A stretch of DNA of 39,807 bases from Prevotella sp. BV3P1 (GTDB lineage Bacteria; Bacteroidota; Bacteroidia; Bacteroidales; Bacteroidaceae), in the NCBI RefSeq assembly GCF_000479005.1, contig NZ_AWXC01000020.1, positions 1 to 39,807 of the forward strand, in the 5' to 3' direction. This document shows positions 8,902 through 17,408 of the stretch, piece after piece (the stretch's first letter is position 1; each line of letters opens with the position of its first letter). A model generated the notes under the pieces. The model did not search any database. It was not told the origin of the DNA and was given only the letters and a program-made list of their open reading frames with translations. The position numbers were made by a program, and so were the translations under genes.

Positions 8902-8997
8902 AGTTTTAAATGTTTAAAAATAATATGTTTTGTACTAAAATTTCTATATTAATAGATGTAGAATACCTGTTTGATGATTCTTAATACAAACGTTGCC

Positions 8998-9276
8998 TTA
9001 CGCTTTCATCGCATTGGTGAAGCTTTTAGATGGTTTAAAGCTGGGCAAATCGTGTGCATCAATTGTAATAGTGGTATTCTTTTGGATGTTCCGAGCTGTC
9101 TTTGCCGCTCTGTGCTTGATAATAAAGCTGCCAAAACCTCTCAAATAAACATTTTCTCTTTTATTGAGAAGGCTATCCTTTACGGTACTCATGAAGCATT
9201 CTACCACAGCTGCTACTTCTTTTTTCTGTAAGCCGGTAGACATTGAAATTTCGTTGATGATATCTGCTTTCGTCAT
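8998..9276 (-). CDS. HU-family DNA-binding protein
   Basis: A 92-residue histone-like protein. The N-terminal dimerisation helices start MTKADIINEIS, and the central RGFGSFIIKHRAAKTARN segment is the HU/IHF beta-arm region that grips DNA. HU proteins bend and compact DNA with low sequence preference. It is the first gene of the HU / small basic protein / RNase G cluster. A TATATTTG -7 box lies at 9339-9332. Which HU subtype it is cannot be told from this sequence alone. Confidence 0.92.
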   Translation of the reverse strand: MTKADIINEISMSTGLQKKEVAAVVECFMSTVKDSLLNKRENVYLRGFGSFIIKHRAAKTARNIQKNTTITIDAHDLPSFKPSKSFTNAMKA

Positions 9277-9331
9277 TTTATTTATAAGTTATTTGTTATT
9301 ATTTTTTACCTTGCATCTCAATTTTGATTTG

Positions 9332-9339
9332 CAAATATA
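9332..9339 (-). promoter_or_regulatory. -7 element of the HU gene
   Basis: TATATTTG on the minus strand, 56 bp ahead of the HU start codon. No clear -33 TTTG at the expected distance. Confidence 0.45.
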
Positions 9340-9697
9340 GTGGTTTTTTACGTGATAGAAAAATATATTTAGTTATTTTTGCCAAATTAAGCCATAAAAA
9401 TATTTCAGAAGTTCTTCTTTCCCAAGAACTTATATTTCCATACCTTCGCGACTGAACCTATTTTTCCTTTGAATCTTTTTTTGAATCATTGATGGGTTCC
9501 CTTATTTTCCTCTGTTTAATTTTACCACAAACTCCTCTTAGGATCATTGATTCTGGGCGAGGTTTTGCCTTTGAGGCATCATAATGAGAAGTAATATTGT
9601 TTTTGTGCAAAATGGTTTCCAAGATATAAAACGCTTTTGTGAAATTTTGATTTGCTTGAATTTACAAGCCATATTTGTCTGCTTTCATACGTTGTTT

Positions 9698-9729
9698 TTT
9701 GTTCTTTATCTAATAAATGTGTAGATTTG
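9698..9729 (+). promoter_or_regulatory. Promoter of dinB, abutting the start codon
   Basis: TTTG (9698-9701), a 20-bp spacer and TAGATTTG (9722-9729) match the Bacteroidota consensus fully. The ATG at 9731 begins one base after the -7 box and a second ATG follows at 9734, so the transcript would start at or inside the start codons, implying a leaderless mRNA from the ATG at 9734 or nearby. Confidence 0.6.
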
Positions 9730-9730
9730 C

Positions 9731-10822
9731 ATGATGAGAAAAATAATCCATGTCGATATGGATGCTTTCTACGCCTCGGTAGAACAGCGTGACCGTCCTG
9801 AATTACGAGGGAAACCTGTTGCTGTGGGTCACGACGGACCGCGTGGCGTGGTCAGCACCGCAAGTTACGAGGCGCGCAAGTTTGGCGTGCACTCGGCAAT
9901 GGCCATGAGCAAAGCTAAGCGTCTGTGTCCGCAATTGATTATAGTGCCTCACAGGGGAGAGGTGTACCACGAGGTTTCCATGCAGGTTCGTGAAATCTTT
10001 CGAGAGTACACAGACATCATTGAACCGATATCCTTAGATGAGGCATTTTTGGACGTTACTGACAATAAAAAGGATATTGAGAATCCATTGACCATCGCAT
10101 TTGAAATCAAGAAGAAGATACGAGAAAACACTCATTTGACAGCTTCTGCTGGAGTTTCCTTCAATAAATTTCTGGCCAAGATTGCTTCTGATTATCGAAA
10201 ACCTGATGGATTGTTTGAGGTTAGTTATGAAGATGCGTACGATTTTATTGGTCAGTTGAAGATAGAAAAGTTTTGGGGCATCGGACCAAAAACAGCTGAG
10301 CAGATGCATAAAATGGGAATCTTTACGGGCGAGCAGTTGCGTACGGTTTCTCAAAAACATTTGATTGATGTGTTTGGCAAGATGGGAAGTGTCTACTATC
10401 ATGATGCCAGAGGCGATGATGAACGACCCGTCATCAGCAATTGGATTCGTAAGTCCGTTGGCTGCGAACGTACATTTCAGGAAGATCTCACCCTGCGCTC
10501 GGCCATAGTTATCGAACTGTACCACACGGTGTTGGAACTGGTTGAACGAATCAAAGAGGCTGGTTTTGAAGGCAAGACACTGACCTTGAAAATCAAATTT
10601 GATGATTTTACGCAAATAACCAGAAGTGCTACGGTAGATCATTGCTTGCAGACCAAAGTCCAAATACTGCCTCTGGCAAAAAGTTTGTTGCGTGAGGTGG
10701 ATTATTCCCATCGAGCCATCAGGCTGATGGGACTGTCTGTCAACAATCCTCATGCGGATGATGGAGCTGAAAAGGAGAAGCGTTGGGAGGAAGGTTGGAT
10801 TGATGGTTTTAAAGATGCTTAA
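9731..10822 (+). CDS. dinB: DNA polymerase IV (Y family)
   Basis: A 363-residue translesion polymerase that extends past damaged bases with low fidelity. The palm-domain metal ligands are visible: D9 in HVDMDAFYASVEQ, and D103 and E104 in SLDEAFLDVT. The little-finger domain makes up the last third. Length is normal (about 350-365). The start is at MM (9731/9734); the second ATG may be the true one because the promoter -7 box ends at 9729. It is monocistronic, ahead of pyk, which has its own promoter. No LexA-type operator could be identified. Confidence 0.95.
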   Translation: MMRKIIHVDMDAFYASVEQRDRPELRGKPVAVGHDGPRGVVSTASYEARKFGVHSAMAMSKAKRLCPQLIIVPHRGEVYHEVSMQVREIFREYTDIIEPISLDEAFLDVTDNKKDIENPLTIAFEIKKKIRENTHLTASAGVSFNKFLAKIASDYRKPDGLFEVSYEDAYDFIGQLKIEKFWGIGPKTAEQMHKMGIFTGEQLRTVSQKHLIDVFGKMGSVYYHDARGDDERPVISNWIRKSVGCERTFQEDLTLRSAIVIELYHTVLELVERIKEAGFEGKTLTLKIKFDDFTQITRSATVDHCLQTKVQILPLAKSLLREVDYSHRAIRLMGLSVNNPHADDGAEKEKRWEEGWIDGFKDA

Positions 10823-10918
10823 TACAGTTTCTTTCTCGCAAATATGATAACAGCGACGTGTCCTATTTTCATTCCGTGCCAACCAGCAGAAGATAAGCAT
10901 TTTAAAAACTATTAATCA

Positions 10919-10950
10919 TTTGGACGTATCAGATATCTTTCGTAATTTTG
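10919..10950 (+). promoter_or_regulatory. Promoter of pyk
   Basis: TTTG (10919-10922), a 20-bp spacer and TAATTTTG (10943-10950) match the consensus fully. The leader to the pyk start is about 85 nt and contains a small ORF and a GGCC/GGCC hairpin (10988-11014). Confidence 0.75.
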
Positions 10951-10980
10951 CATAGAATAATTAAGCAAATATTTGCACCG

Positions 10981-11043
10981 ATGATTTGGCCTAAACATCT
11001 TTTTGGTGTGGGCCATGCATCAAACAAATCATCATCATCATGA
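10981..11043 (+). CDS. Possible 20-codon upstream ORF of pyk
   Basis: An ATG at 10981 opens a 20-codon frame that begins MIWPKHLFG and ends with four Ser codons. Its TGA (11041-11043) overlaps the pyk ATG (11040-11042) in an ATGA arrangement. It lies wholly within the predicted pyk leader and covers a GGCC/GGCC hairpin. It could couple translation to pyk or sense leader occupancy. No homologue is recognised, so it may be chance. Confidence 0.3.
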   Translation: MIWPKHLFGVGHASNKSSSS

Positions 11044-12506
11044 AACAAACAAAGATAGTATGTTCGATCAGTGATCGGAATTGCAGTGAGGAGTTTTTAC
11101 GAAAATTATTTTTCGCGGGTATGAATGTCGTGCGTATGAATACTGCTCACGCCACTATAGAGGGAATGAAAGAAGTCATCAAAAATGCTCGTGCAGTTTC
11201 TTCCCACCTGGCATTGTTGATTGATACCAAGGGACCGGAAGTGAGAACCACGAACGTTACTGAACCATTGGTTTACAAGACGGGTGAAATTGTGAAGATT
11301 TTCGGCAGACCGGACGTAGACAGCACGCACGACATCATCAACGTTTCGTACGTTGACATCGCAAGAGATTTGAAAATTGGCAACGATATTTTAATCGATG
11401 ATGGGGCTCTTGACTTGAGAGTTATTGATATCATCGGTCCCATGCTGGTGGCACAAGTCATGAATGACGGAATACTCGGGGCTCATAAAAGTGTGAATAT
11501 ACCAGGAAGACACATTGACTTACCGGCACTTACCGAGAAAGACAAACACAACATTCTCTTTGCTATCGAGCAGGATATTGACTTCATTGCGCATTCTTTT
11601 GTCCGTAATGCGCAGGATGTAAAAGCCGTGCAAGACATTCTTGATGAACACCACAGCGATATCAAGATTATTTCAAAGATAGAAAATCAAGAAGGGGTTG
11701 ATAATATTGACGAGATTATTGATGCCTCTTATGGTATCATGATTGCCCGCGGTGACCTGGGTATTGAGGTTCCCATCGAGGAAATACCCGGTATTCAGCG
11801 TCAGATTATCCGCAAATGCGTCATGAAGAAAAAGCCAGTCATCGTGGCCACGCAGATGCTTCACACCATGATTAACAATCCGCGTCCCACACGAGCCGAA
11901 GTAACCGACATCGCCAACGCCATCTATTCTTGGACAGATGCGCTGATGCTTAGTGGCGAAACGGCATCTGGCCGATATCCTGTGGAGGCCGTTCAGACCA
12001 TGGCACGCATAGCTGAGCAGGCTGAAGCCGACAGAACATGGGAAACAACCATCGACCCCATGGCTCATGGTTATAAAGGCCAACGGGAATTTTTGGCGCA
12101 TTCAGCCATTGAGTCTACTCGCAAATTGGGCGTGAAGGGCATCATCACGGCCAGCGAAACTGGACAAACGGCTCGTACGCTGTCGGCTTTCCGAGGTGCC
12201 ACACCTATCTTGGCCATCTGTTATAGAGAGAAAACGCAACGATTGCTGAATTTGAGTTACGGAATTATTCCTATCTACCAAAAAGAACATACCAGCTCCG
12301 AAAACCTTTTTACGGCAGCCCTCAGGATGCTCCGTCAGAAGGGATATATTAAACTGGAGGATAAAATTGCCTACCTCAGCGGCAGCTTTGGGAAGAACGG
12401 TGGTACCACTTTGCTCGAAATCAATAAAGTAGGGCAAGTTTTTGATAACTCATACGAGTTCCACCTTCCACATTATCTAAAGGACGAAACAGAAGAGAAG
12501 CGATAA
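11040..12506 (+). CDS. pyk: Pyruvate kinase
   Basis: A 488-residue enzyme that converts phosphoenolpyruvate and ADP to pyruvate and ATP, the last step of glycolysis. The catalytic lysine K213 and metal ligand E215 lie in ISKIENQEGV and the second metal ligand D239 in MIARGDLGIEVP. The B domain falls between about 70 and 170 and the C-terminal domain after about 340. The N-terminus (KIVCSISDRN, then RMNTAHAT) differs from the common KIVCTIGPAS/LNFSHG form but is, to my knowledge, the usual Bacteroidota form. It has its own consensus promoter, and a 20-codon ORF overlaps its start. Confidence 0.95.
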   Translation: MKQTKIVCSISDRNCSEEFLRKLFFAGMNVVRMNTAHATIEGMKEVIKNARAVSSHLALLIDTKGPEVRTTNVTEPLVYKTGEIVKIFGRPDVDSTHDIINVSYVDIARDLKIGNDILIDDGALDLRVIDIIGPMLVAQVMNDGILGAHKSVNIPGRHIDLPALTEKDKHNILFAIEQDIDFIAHSFVRNAQDVKAVQDILDEHHSDIKIISKIENQEGVDNIDEIIDASYGIMIARGDLGIEVPIEEIPGIQRQIIRKCVMKKKPVIVATQMLHTMINNPRPTRAEVTDIANAIYSWTDALMLSGETASGRYPVEAVQTMARIAEQAEADRTWETTIDPMAHGYKGQREFLAHSAIESTRKLGVKGIITASETGQTARTLSAFRGATPILAICYREKTQRLLNLSYGIIPIYQKEHTSSENLFTAALRMLRQKGYIKLEDKIAYLSGSFGKNGGTTLLEINKVGQVFDNSYEFHLPHYLKDETEEKR

Positions 12507-12537
12507 ACGACCGTGGCAAACTTTGAACTAAAATGAA

Positions 12538-13512
12538 ATGAACATTGGAATTATTGGAACGGGAAAAATCGTCAACGAAATGATTCCCGTGGTCCAACAA
12601 ATCAATGGTATCACGATTCAGGCCATTTGCAGCCGACCGCAAAGTCTTTCAAAGGCAGAGCGGTTGGCTGCTTTGTTTCATATTAAAGAGGTCTACAACG
12701 ATTATGATGCCATGCTCCACAAGAGTGATATTGATTTTGTTTACGTGGCTGTAGCCAACCATGCACATGCAAGCTATGCTCGGCGTGCCTTGCTGGCCAA
12801 GAAAAATGTCATCATCGAAAAACCCATCTGTACTTCTGTTGCTGAATTGGAAGAGTTGATGCAGCTGGCATTTGCGAACAACTTGTATATATTCGAAGCT
12901 GTTACCTTATTACACATGCCTCACTATCAATTGATAAAAAACGAATTGTTGGCGCAGCTGGGTCGTGTCAAATTGATTGAGTGCAATTACAGCCAACGCT
13001 CCAGTAGGTACGATTTATATTTAAATCACCAGCTAACGCCCGCATTTGATACGACATGTCACGGTGGGGCTTTGATGGACATCAACGTCTATAACATTAA
13101 TTTTGTCTTATCATTGTTTGGCGTACCCATTCGCGTGGAGTATCATCCCAATGTGGGGTATAACAAGATTGACACCTCTGGAGTGGCCATTTTGACTTAT
13201 CCTGATTTCGTGGCCATCTGCATTGGTGCTAAAGATTGTGATGGGCATTCGTTTGGAGCCATACAAGGTGACGAAGGTCGCATATACGTCACAGGACCCG
13301 TCAGCACGCTGTCTGAATTGGAACTGTGCAAAGACGGCAAACAGAAGACTGTCAACATTCAGCCTAAGAAGCACCGATTGGCGTTTGAATTCGAGCATTT
13401 TCGTGATATTTATCACAGCCATCAGGTTCATGAAATGAAGCATTACCTGCAAATTTCTCACCATGTGATGAAAGTAATCGATCAATTGCGAGGCAACACC
13501 TTATCTTATTGA
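12538..13512 (+). CDS. Gfo/Idh/MocA-family oxidoreductase
   Basis: A 324-residue NAD(P)-dependent dehydrogenase. The N-terminal Rossmann fold starts directly at the start codon with GIIGTGKI (G at 4, 7 and 9), and the family EKP motif is present (IIEKPICTSV, about residues 97-106), followed by the mixed alpha/beta substrate domain. Substrates in this family are mostly sugars, sugar nucleotides or cyclitols; nothing here identifies which. It starts 31 bp after pyk and may be cotranscribed with it, and it is followed 39 bp later by a 57-residue ORF. Confidence 0.88.
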   Translation: MNIGIIGTGKIVNEMIPVVQQINGITIQAICSRPQSLSKAERLAALFHIKEVYNDYDAMLHKSDIDFVYVAVANHAHASYARRALLAKKNVIIEKPICTSVAELEELMQLAFANNLYIFEAVTLLHMPHYQLIKNELLAQLGRVKLIECNYSQRSSRYDLYLNHQLTPAFDTTCHGGALMDINVYNINFVLSLFGVPIRVEYHPNVGYNKIDTSGVAILTYPDFVAICIGAKDCDGHSFGAIQGDEGRIYVTGPVSTLSELELCKDGKQKTVNIQPKKHRLAFEFEHFRDIYHSHQVHEMKHYLQISHHVMKVIDQLRGNTLSY

Positions 13513-13551
13513 AAGAGCCATTGGGCCGTCGTTGAAAAATATACACAAATC

Positions 13552-13725
13552 ATGAATCAAAAAAAAATGACAGAGAGCGAATATCGCCAACGCATCAAAG
13601 AACTGGAAGAAGCACTTGAATACGAGCGACTTCGCAATTACGCCTACGAGAAACTCATCGAGATAACCGAAAAGGAAGAGGGCATTACCATCTTGAAAAA
13701 AGGCGACAAGTCAAACACGAAATAG
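13552..13725 (+). CDS. 57-residue charged coiled-coil ORF, possible IS OrfA remnant
   Basis: ATG 13552 to TAG 13725, below the usual ORF cut-off. The product is highly charged and helical (heptad-like RQRIKELEEALEYERLRNYA), ending ITILKKGDKSNTK. This layout recalls the C-terminal end of the small OrfA protein of Bacteroidota IS3-type elements, which ends in a similar Lys-rich tail. No orfB, TIR or target duplication is visible around it, so if it is a remnant the rest is gone. It could equally be a genuine small protein cotranscribed with the upstream oxidoreductase. The OrfA link is by memory of the family pattern, not by alignment. Confidence 0.5.
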   Translation: MNQKKMTESEYRQRIKELEEALEYERLRNYAYEKLIEITEKEEGITILKKGDKSNTK

Positions 13726-14188
13726 CGCTAATCACATTCATTTTTGCCCTTGTGTGTCCAAACTCTATGAGTTTACCCTCCAATGTCTATGGGTTTGCCC
13801 TCCAATGTCTATGAGTTTGAAGGGTAAAGTCATGGAGATTGCTTTTCAATCTTAACTCCAAGGATTTCCTCCTATTTTTTCCATAAAGAAAACACAATGT
13901 CAGTTTGGAAATATGTTAACTCTTTTTCTTGAAATCATGTTCTTGCGTGTACAAAAACATGCTTGATAATATGACAGATTATGAAGTGACGTGAATCATG
14001 ACCATGCTCTCTTCTAAATTTCCATAGTTTTGTTCGTTACTATCCTAAAGTATTCTCTTCACATAAAATATAAGTACTTATATATCTTGTTGATGTACCA
14101 TTTTTCATCATTTCCATGCACCAACGAAGGAAAATAACCCAAAAACTAATTTTTATCATAAATTCCTATCAAAAAAATGTTGAAAAAC
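13726..14188. other. About 460-bp intergenic region holding palindrome array A
   Basis: There is no supportable gene between the 57-residue ORF and the AraC-type regulator. The first part (13760-13869) is the 22-bp-period array described separately. The remainder (about 13870-14188) is AT-rich and shows no clear ORF, RNA or repeat. Confidence 0.5.
13760..13869. repeat. Palindrome array A, 22-bp period
   Basis: Five consecutive 22-bp units. The first four contain a 15-bp imperfect palindrome: AAACTCTATGAGTTT, AATGTCTATGGGTTT, AATGTCTATGAGTTT and AAAGTCATGGAGATT, starting at 13760, 13782, 13804 and 13826. They are separated by 7-bp spacers ACCCTCC, GCCCTCC and GAAGGGT. The fifth unit (13848-13869) is degenerate. 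The third spacer is close to the reverse complement of the first, so orientation flips within the array. The same family occurs at 21168 and 30375. Confidence 0.75.
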
Positions 14189-14219
14189 TTGACGAAAAGA
14201 AAAAATATACATATATTTG
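14189..14219 (+). promoter_or_regulatory. Promoter of the AraC-type regulator
   Basis: TTG (14189-14191, CTTG), a 20-bp spacer and TATATTTG (14212-14219). It lies downstream of the first in-frame ATG at 14177 and so excludes that start, leaving ATG 14261. Confidence 0.7.
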
Positions 14220-14260
14220 CAAAAAATAGAACAGTTTCGGATTTTTTTAATTTGGGTGAT

Positions 14261-14743
14261 ATGGCAAAATATAACATTGTTAAGAAAAAGGATAAGGATG
14301 CTGCCTACCGTTCCCTGGTCAGCCCTGAATTGATGGACGAGCTGCAGGAAAAAATTTTGGATGTTATCCTCATCCAAAAGAAATACAAAGACAAGAATTA
14401 TTCGGCAAAGAAACTGGCTGAGGACTTGGGTACCAACACGCGGTATATTTCGGCTGTCGTCAATGTGCGCTTCCACATGAACTACACTTCGTTTGTAAAC
14501 AAGTATCGTATTGAAGAGGCTATGGCAGTGCTGACGGATAAGAGGTATCACGATTTGAATATGGAAGAGATATCAGATATGGTAGGCTTTTCGAATCGGC
14601 AATCTTTCTATGCGTCTTTTTATAAATTGAATGGCTGTACACCTCGCGACTACAAGATGCAGCACCTGGCCATGCTTCCAGCAGATGCACCGACTCCGAA
14701 GAAGGGAAAAAAGAAATCTGGTTCGAAGAAGAAAAAGAAGTAA
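14261..14743 (+). CDS. AraC-type helix-turn-helix regulator
   Basis: A 160-residue protein from ATG 14261 (MAKYNIVKKK). The open frame reaches back to 14177, but that part overlaps the promoter. A helical N-terminus (about 20-50) leads into a double helix-turn-helix of the AraC family (about 50-135): the first HTH is around YSAKKLAEDLGTNTRYISAV and the second around EEISDMVGFSNRQSFYASFY, followed by the typical GCTPRDYK. The last 20 residues are a Lys/Ser-rich tail that may help DNA binding. There is no ligand or receiver domain, so the signal is unknown. It is 18 bp upstream of the DPP3-like gene and could be cotranscribed with it. Confidence 0.85.
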   Translation: MAKYNIVKKKDKDAAYRSLVSPELMDELQEKILDVILIQKKYKDKNYSAKKLAEDLGTNTRYISAVVNVRFHMNYTSFVNKYRIEEAMAVLTDKRYHDLNMEEISDMVGFSNRQSFYASFYKLNGCTPRDYKMQHLAMLPADAPTPKKGKKKSGSKKKKK

Positions 14744-14761
14744 TAATCCTACTGTCGCTGC

Positions 14762-16735
14762 ATGACACATGAATTTAAATATTCAGACGAACGATTTGCA
14801 GATTTGCAAATGCTAAGGTATCGTCTGAAAGGGTTTGAGAACTTGACGCTCAAACAAAAGATTTATATCTATTTTTTAGCAAAAGCCACATTGGCGGGAA
14901 GAGATATCACGACCGACCAGTTTGGCAAGTACAACTTGAAGATAAGAAAGGTACTTGAGGTTGTGTATGAGGAATATGCTGGCTCGAGAGATAGTGATGA
15001 CTTCAAGAATCTGGAAATCTATCTGAAGAGGATATGGTTCTCTAACGGCATCTATCATCATTACGGCAGTGAAAAAATGATTCCGGAGTTTTCGGAAGGC
15101 TTTTTCAGAAAAGTCTTGTCCGGGATTGATGTCACACGCTTGCCATTGGCACCCCGTCAAACGGTGCAAGAGCTGGCCGATGAGCTTATTCCGGTGCTGT
15201 TCGATCCGAACATTTTACCCAAGCGTGTGAACAAGACGGATGGAGAAGATTTGGTGTTGACATCGGCTTGCAATTATTATGAAGGCGTTTGTCAAAAGGA
15301 AGTTGAGCAGTTTTACGCTGCCCAGAAACAGCCTTCGGATGAAGAGCCTGTTTCCTATGGACTAAATACCAAGTTGGTGAAAGAAGATGGTGTCATCAAA
15401 GAGATACCGTACACAACCAGTTCCCTGTACCAGAAGGAATTGAAACGGATTGTTTACTGGTTGAGAAAGGCGCGGGAATTTGCCGAAAACGAACAACAAA
15501 AGAAGATTATCTCGCTGTTGATACGATATTATGAAACGGGTGACTTGAAGTTGTTCGACAAATACTCCATAGAGTGGTTGAAGGAACAGGATGGGCAAGT
15601 TGATTTCATCAATGGTTTTATAGAGGTTTATGGCGATCCGTTAGGATTAAAAGGCTCATGGGAAGGGCTCGTGGAATACAAAGACTTAGAGGCTACCAAG
15701 CGCACCCAACTCATCAGTAAAAATGCACAATGGTTTGAAGACCACTCACCGGTAGAAAAGCGTTTCAAGAAAGAAAAGGTGAAAGGTGTGACCGCTCATG
15801 TCATCTGCGCGGCCATGTTGGGTGGCGATGAATATCCATCATCGGCTATAGGAATCAACCTACCGAACGCTGAATGGATTCGAGCCAGGTATGGTTCGAA
15901 GAGCGTTACAATTGGAAATCTCACGGAAGCTTACAATCATGTGGCCAGAGGAAATGGCCTGCATGAGGAGTTTGTGATTGATGACGAAACGCTGGAGCTG
16001 ATTAACCGTTATGGGGATCTTTGTGATGATTTGCACACTGATTTGCATGAGTGTTTGGGGCATGGCAGTGGACAGTTGCTACCAGGCGTTGACGGTGATA
16101 CTTTGGGCGCTTATGGTGATACCATAGAGGAAGCCAGGGCCGACTTGTTTGGACTTTATTACATCGCAGATGAGAAACTCATTGAGTTGGGATTGCTGCC
16201 AAACGCGGATGCGTTCAAATCTCAATACTATACCTACATGATGAATGGCCTGTTGACACAGATGGTCAGAATCAAGGAAGGGCATCAAATAGAGGAAGCT
16301 CACATGCGTAATCGCGCCCTCATTGCCCGATGGGTGTTGGCGCATGCCGACGGTGAGGTGGCGATGATAGAAAAGCAGGGCGTTGCTGAAGATGGCACTG
16401 TTCGTCATTTCGTTCAAATCAACGATTATCAAAAACTGAGACAGTTGTTTGCCAAACTGCTGGCAGAGATTCAGCGAATCAAGAGTGAAGGTGATTTTGA
16501 GGCTGCAAGGGCAATCGTTGAGAGATACGCCATCGATATAGATGCAGATTTGCACAGAGAGGTGTTAAGTCGCTATGAAAAACTGAACATCGCTCCCTAC
16601 AAAGGATTTATCAATCCATGGATGAAGCCTCAGTACGATGATCAGGGTAACATCGTTGACATACAACTTGATTATACAGAATCGTATGCTCATCAAATGA
16701 TGAGATATTCGAAAACATCAGAATCGGATGAATGA
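14762..16735 (+). CDS. DPP3-like metallopeptidase (M49)
   Basis: A 657-residue zinc peptidase of the dipeptidyl peptidase III family, which removes dipeptides from the N-terminus of short peptides. The zinc motif is H429-E-C-L-G-H434, the six-residue form reported in Bacteroides DPP III, in contrast to the seven-residue motif (HELLGH with an extra residue) of eukaryotic enzymes. The third ligand is probably E457 in EEARADLFG. No signal peptide is seen, so a cytosolic location is likely. The gene overlaps the AlkD-like gene by 8 bp, so the two should be translationally coupled. Confidence 0.85.
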   Translation: MTHEFKYSDERFADLQMLRYRLKGFENLTLKQKIYIYFLAKATLAGRDITTDQFGKYNLKIRKVLEVVYEEYAGSRDSDDFKNLEIYLKRIWFSNGIYHHYGSEKMIPEFSEGFFRKVLSGIDVTRLPLAPRQTVQELADELIPVLFDPNILPKRVNKTDGEDLVLTSACNYYEGVCQKEVEQFYAAQKQPSDEEPVSYGLNTKLVKEDGVIKEIPYTTSSLYQKELKRIVYWLRKAREFAENEQQKKIISLLIRYYETGDLKLFDKYSIEWLKEQDGQVDFINGFIEVYGDPLGLKGSWEGLVEYKDLEATKRTQLISKNAQWFEDHSPVEKRFKKEKVKGVTAHVICAAMLGGDEYPSSAIGINLPNAEWIRARYGSKSVTIGNLTEAYNHVARGNGLHEEFVIDDETLELINRYGDLCDDLHTDLHECLGHGSGQLLPGVDGDTLGAYGDTIEEARADLFGLYYIADEKLIELGLLPNADAFKSQYYTYMMNGLLTQMVRIKEGHQIEEAHMRNRALIARWVLAHADGEVAMIEKQGVAEDGTVRHFVQINDYQKLRQLFAKLLAEIQRIKSEGDFEAARAIVERYAIDIDADLHREVLSRYEKLNIAPYKGFINPWMKPQYDDQGNIVDIQLDYTESYAHQMMRYSKTSESDE

Positions 16736-17336
16736 AGATATTAATGAAACATTAAAAGAAATCAAACGTTCGTTCAGGTTATTGATGAACGGCGTTGCCT
16801 CACAGTCCATGCGTCAGAAAGGAGTGGACTATAAGATTAACTGGGGGGTGTCGCTGCCTGACTTGCAAAAAATGGCTCAACAGTATGGTAAGAATCTTGA
16901 ACTTGCCGTAGCGTTGTGGCAAGAGAATATCCGTGAATGCAAGGTTCTGGCGACTCTCATCATGCCTCCCGAAGAAATGGATGAGACACTCGCAGAGCAA
17001 TGGGTAGGGGACATCAATTCGCAAGATTTGGCCGAAATGGCATGTTTTAATTTGTTCCAACACTTGCATCATGCGGCAGATTTGTCTTACAAATGGATGA
17101 AATCCAACCGAGAGATTGAGCAGATGTGTGGCTATCTTGTTCTCTCAAGGCTCTTCATGAAGGGAGATAATCCCCATGGAAGTAGAATTGACGAATTCAT
17201 GGATGAAGTGGCCCTTGCGCTCAACAGTGAGAACATGGGCGTTCGCCATGCCGCGTTGAATTGTGTGAATAAATTCGCAGAGCTTGGTGAAGATTTTCGT
17301 AACATGGCTGAGAATAGGTTGAATTTGTTGTTGTGA
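16728..17336 (+). CDS. DNA alkylation repair protein (AlkD-like)
   Basis: A 202-residue all-helical protein that fits the AlkD/AlkC HEAT-like repeat family of DNA glycosylases acting on alkylated bases. Helical repeats run through the whole length, with the conserved NWGVSLPDLQKMA stretch near the N-terminus (about 38-51) and a FNLFQHLHH stretch in the middle. It overlaps the end of the upstream peptidase gene by 8 bp, a likely operon without an obvious functional link. Family assignment is by pattern, and the catalytic Asp/Trp were not individually verified. Confidence 0.75.
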   Translation: MNEDINETLKEIKRSFRLLMNGVASQSMRQKGVDYKINWGVSLPDLQKMAQQYGKNLELAVALWQENIRECKVLATLIMPPEEMDETLAEQWVGDINSQDLAEMACFNLFQHLHHAADLSYKWMKSNREIEQMCGYLVLSRLFMKGDNPHGSRIDEFMDEVALALNSENMGVRHAALNCVNKFAELGEDFRNMAENRLNLLL

Positions 17337-17360
17337 AGATTTATATAGCCATACCTTACC

Positions 17361-17388
17361 TATATTTGAAGGAAATATTGTAACTTTG
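17361..17388 (+). promoter_or_regulatory. Two -7 elements ahead of the Fur-like gene
   Basis: TATATTTG (17361-17368) and TAACTTTG (17381-17388) stand 20 bp apart, both matching TAnnTTTG. The second lies 20 bp before the ATG at 17409. Either could drive the Fur-like gene, purA and hisS. Confidence 0.5.
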
Positions 17389-17408
17389 TGGAGTTATAAT
17401 TTCGGGAA

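Larger units (their letters stand above)
9277..9730. other. 454-bp AT-rich intergenic region between HU and dinB
   Basis: A divergent spacer. It holds the HU promoter (-7 at 9339-9332) and the dinB promoter (9698-9729). A small hairpin (AGTTCTT/AAGAACT near 9410-9430) is visible. I see no coding frame, repeat or RNA gene in the rest. Confidence 0.5.

Noticed and set aside
9277..9730. Possible decayed gene between HU and dinB
   Set aside because: The region is AT-rich with stops in all frames and no recognisable protein remnant.
10034..10900. 288-codon open frame antisense to dinB
   Set aside because: It lies almost wholly within dinB on the opposite strand, has no recognisable domain, and dinB carries all its catalytic motifs.
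13760..13869. 22-bp-period array considered as a CRISPR
   Set aside because: Spacers are only 7 bp, repeats are 15 bp and degenerate, and no cas gene is present.
14177..14260. Upstream start of the AraC-type regulator
   Set aside because: The -33 and -7 promoter boxes (14189-14219) lie inside this extension; translation should start at 14261.
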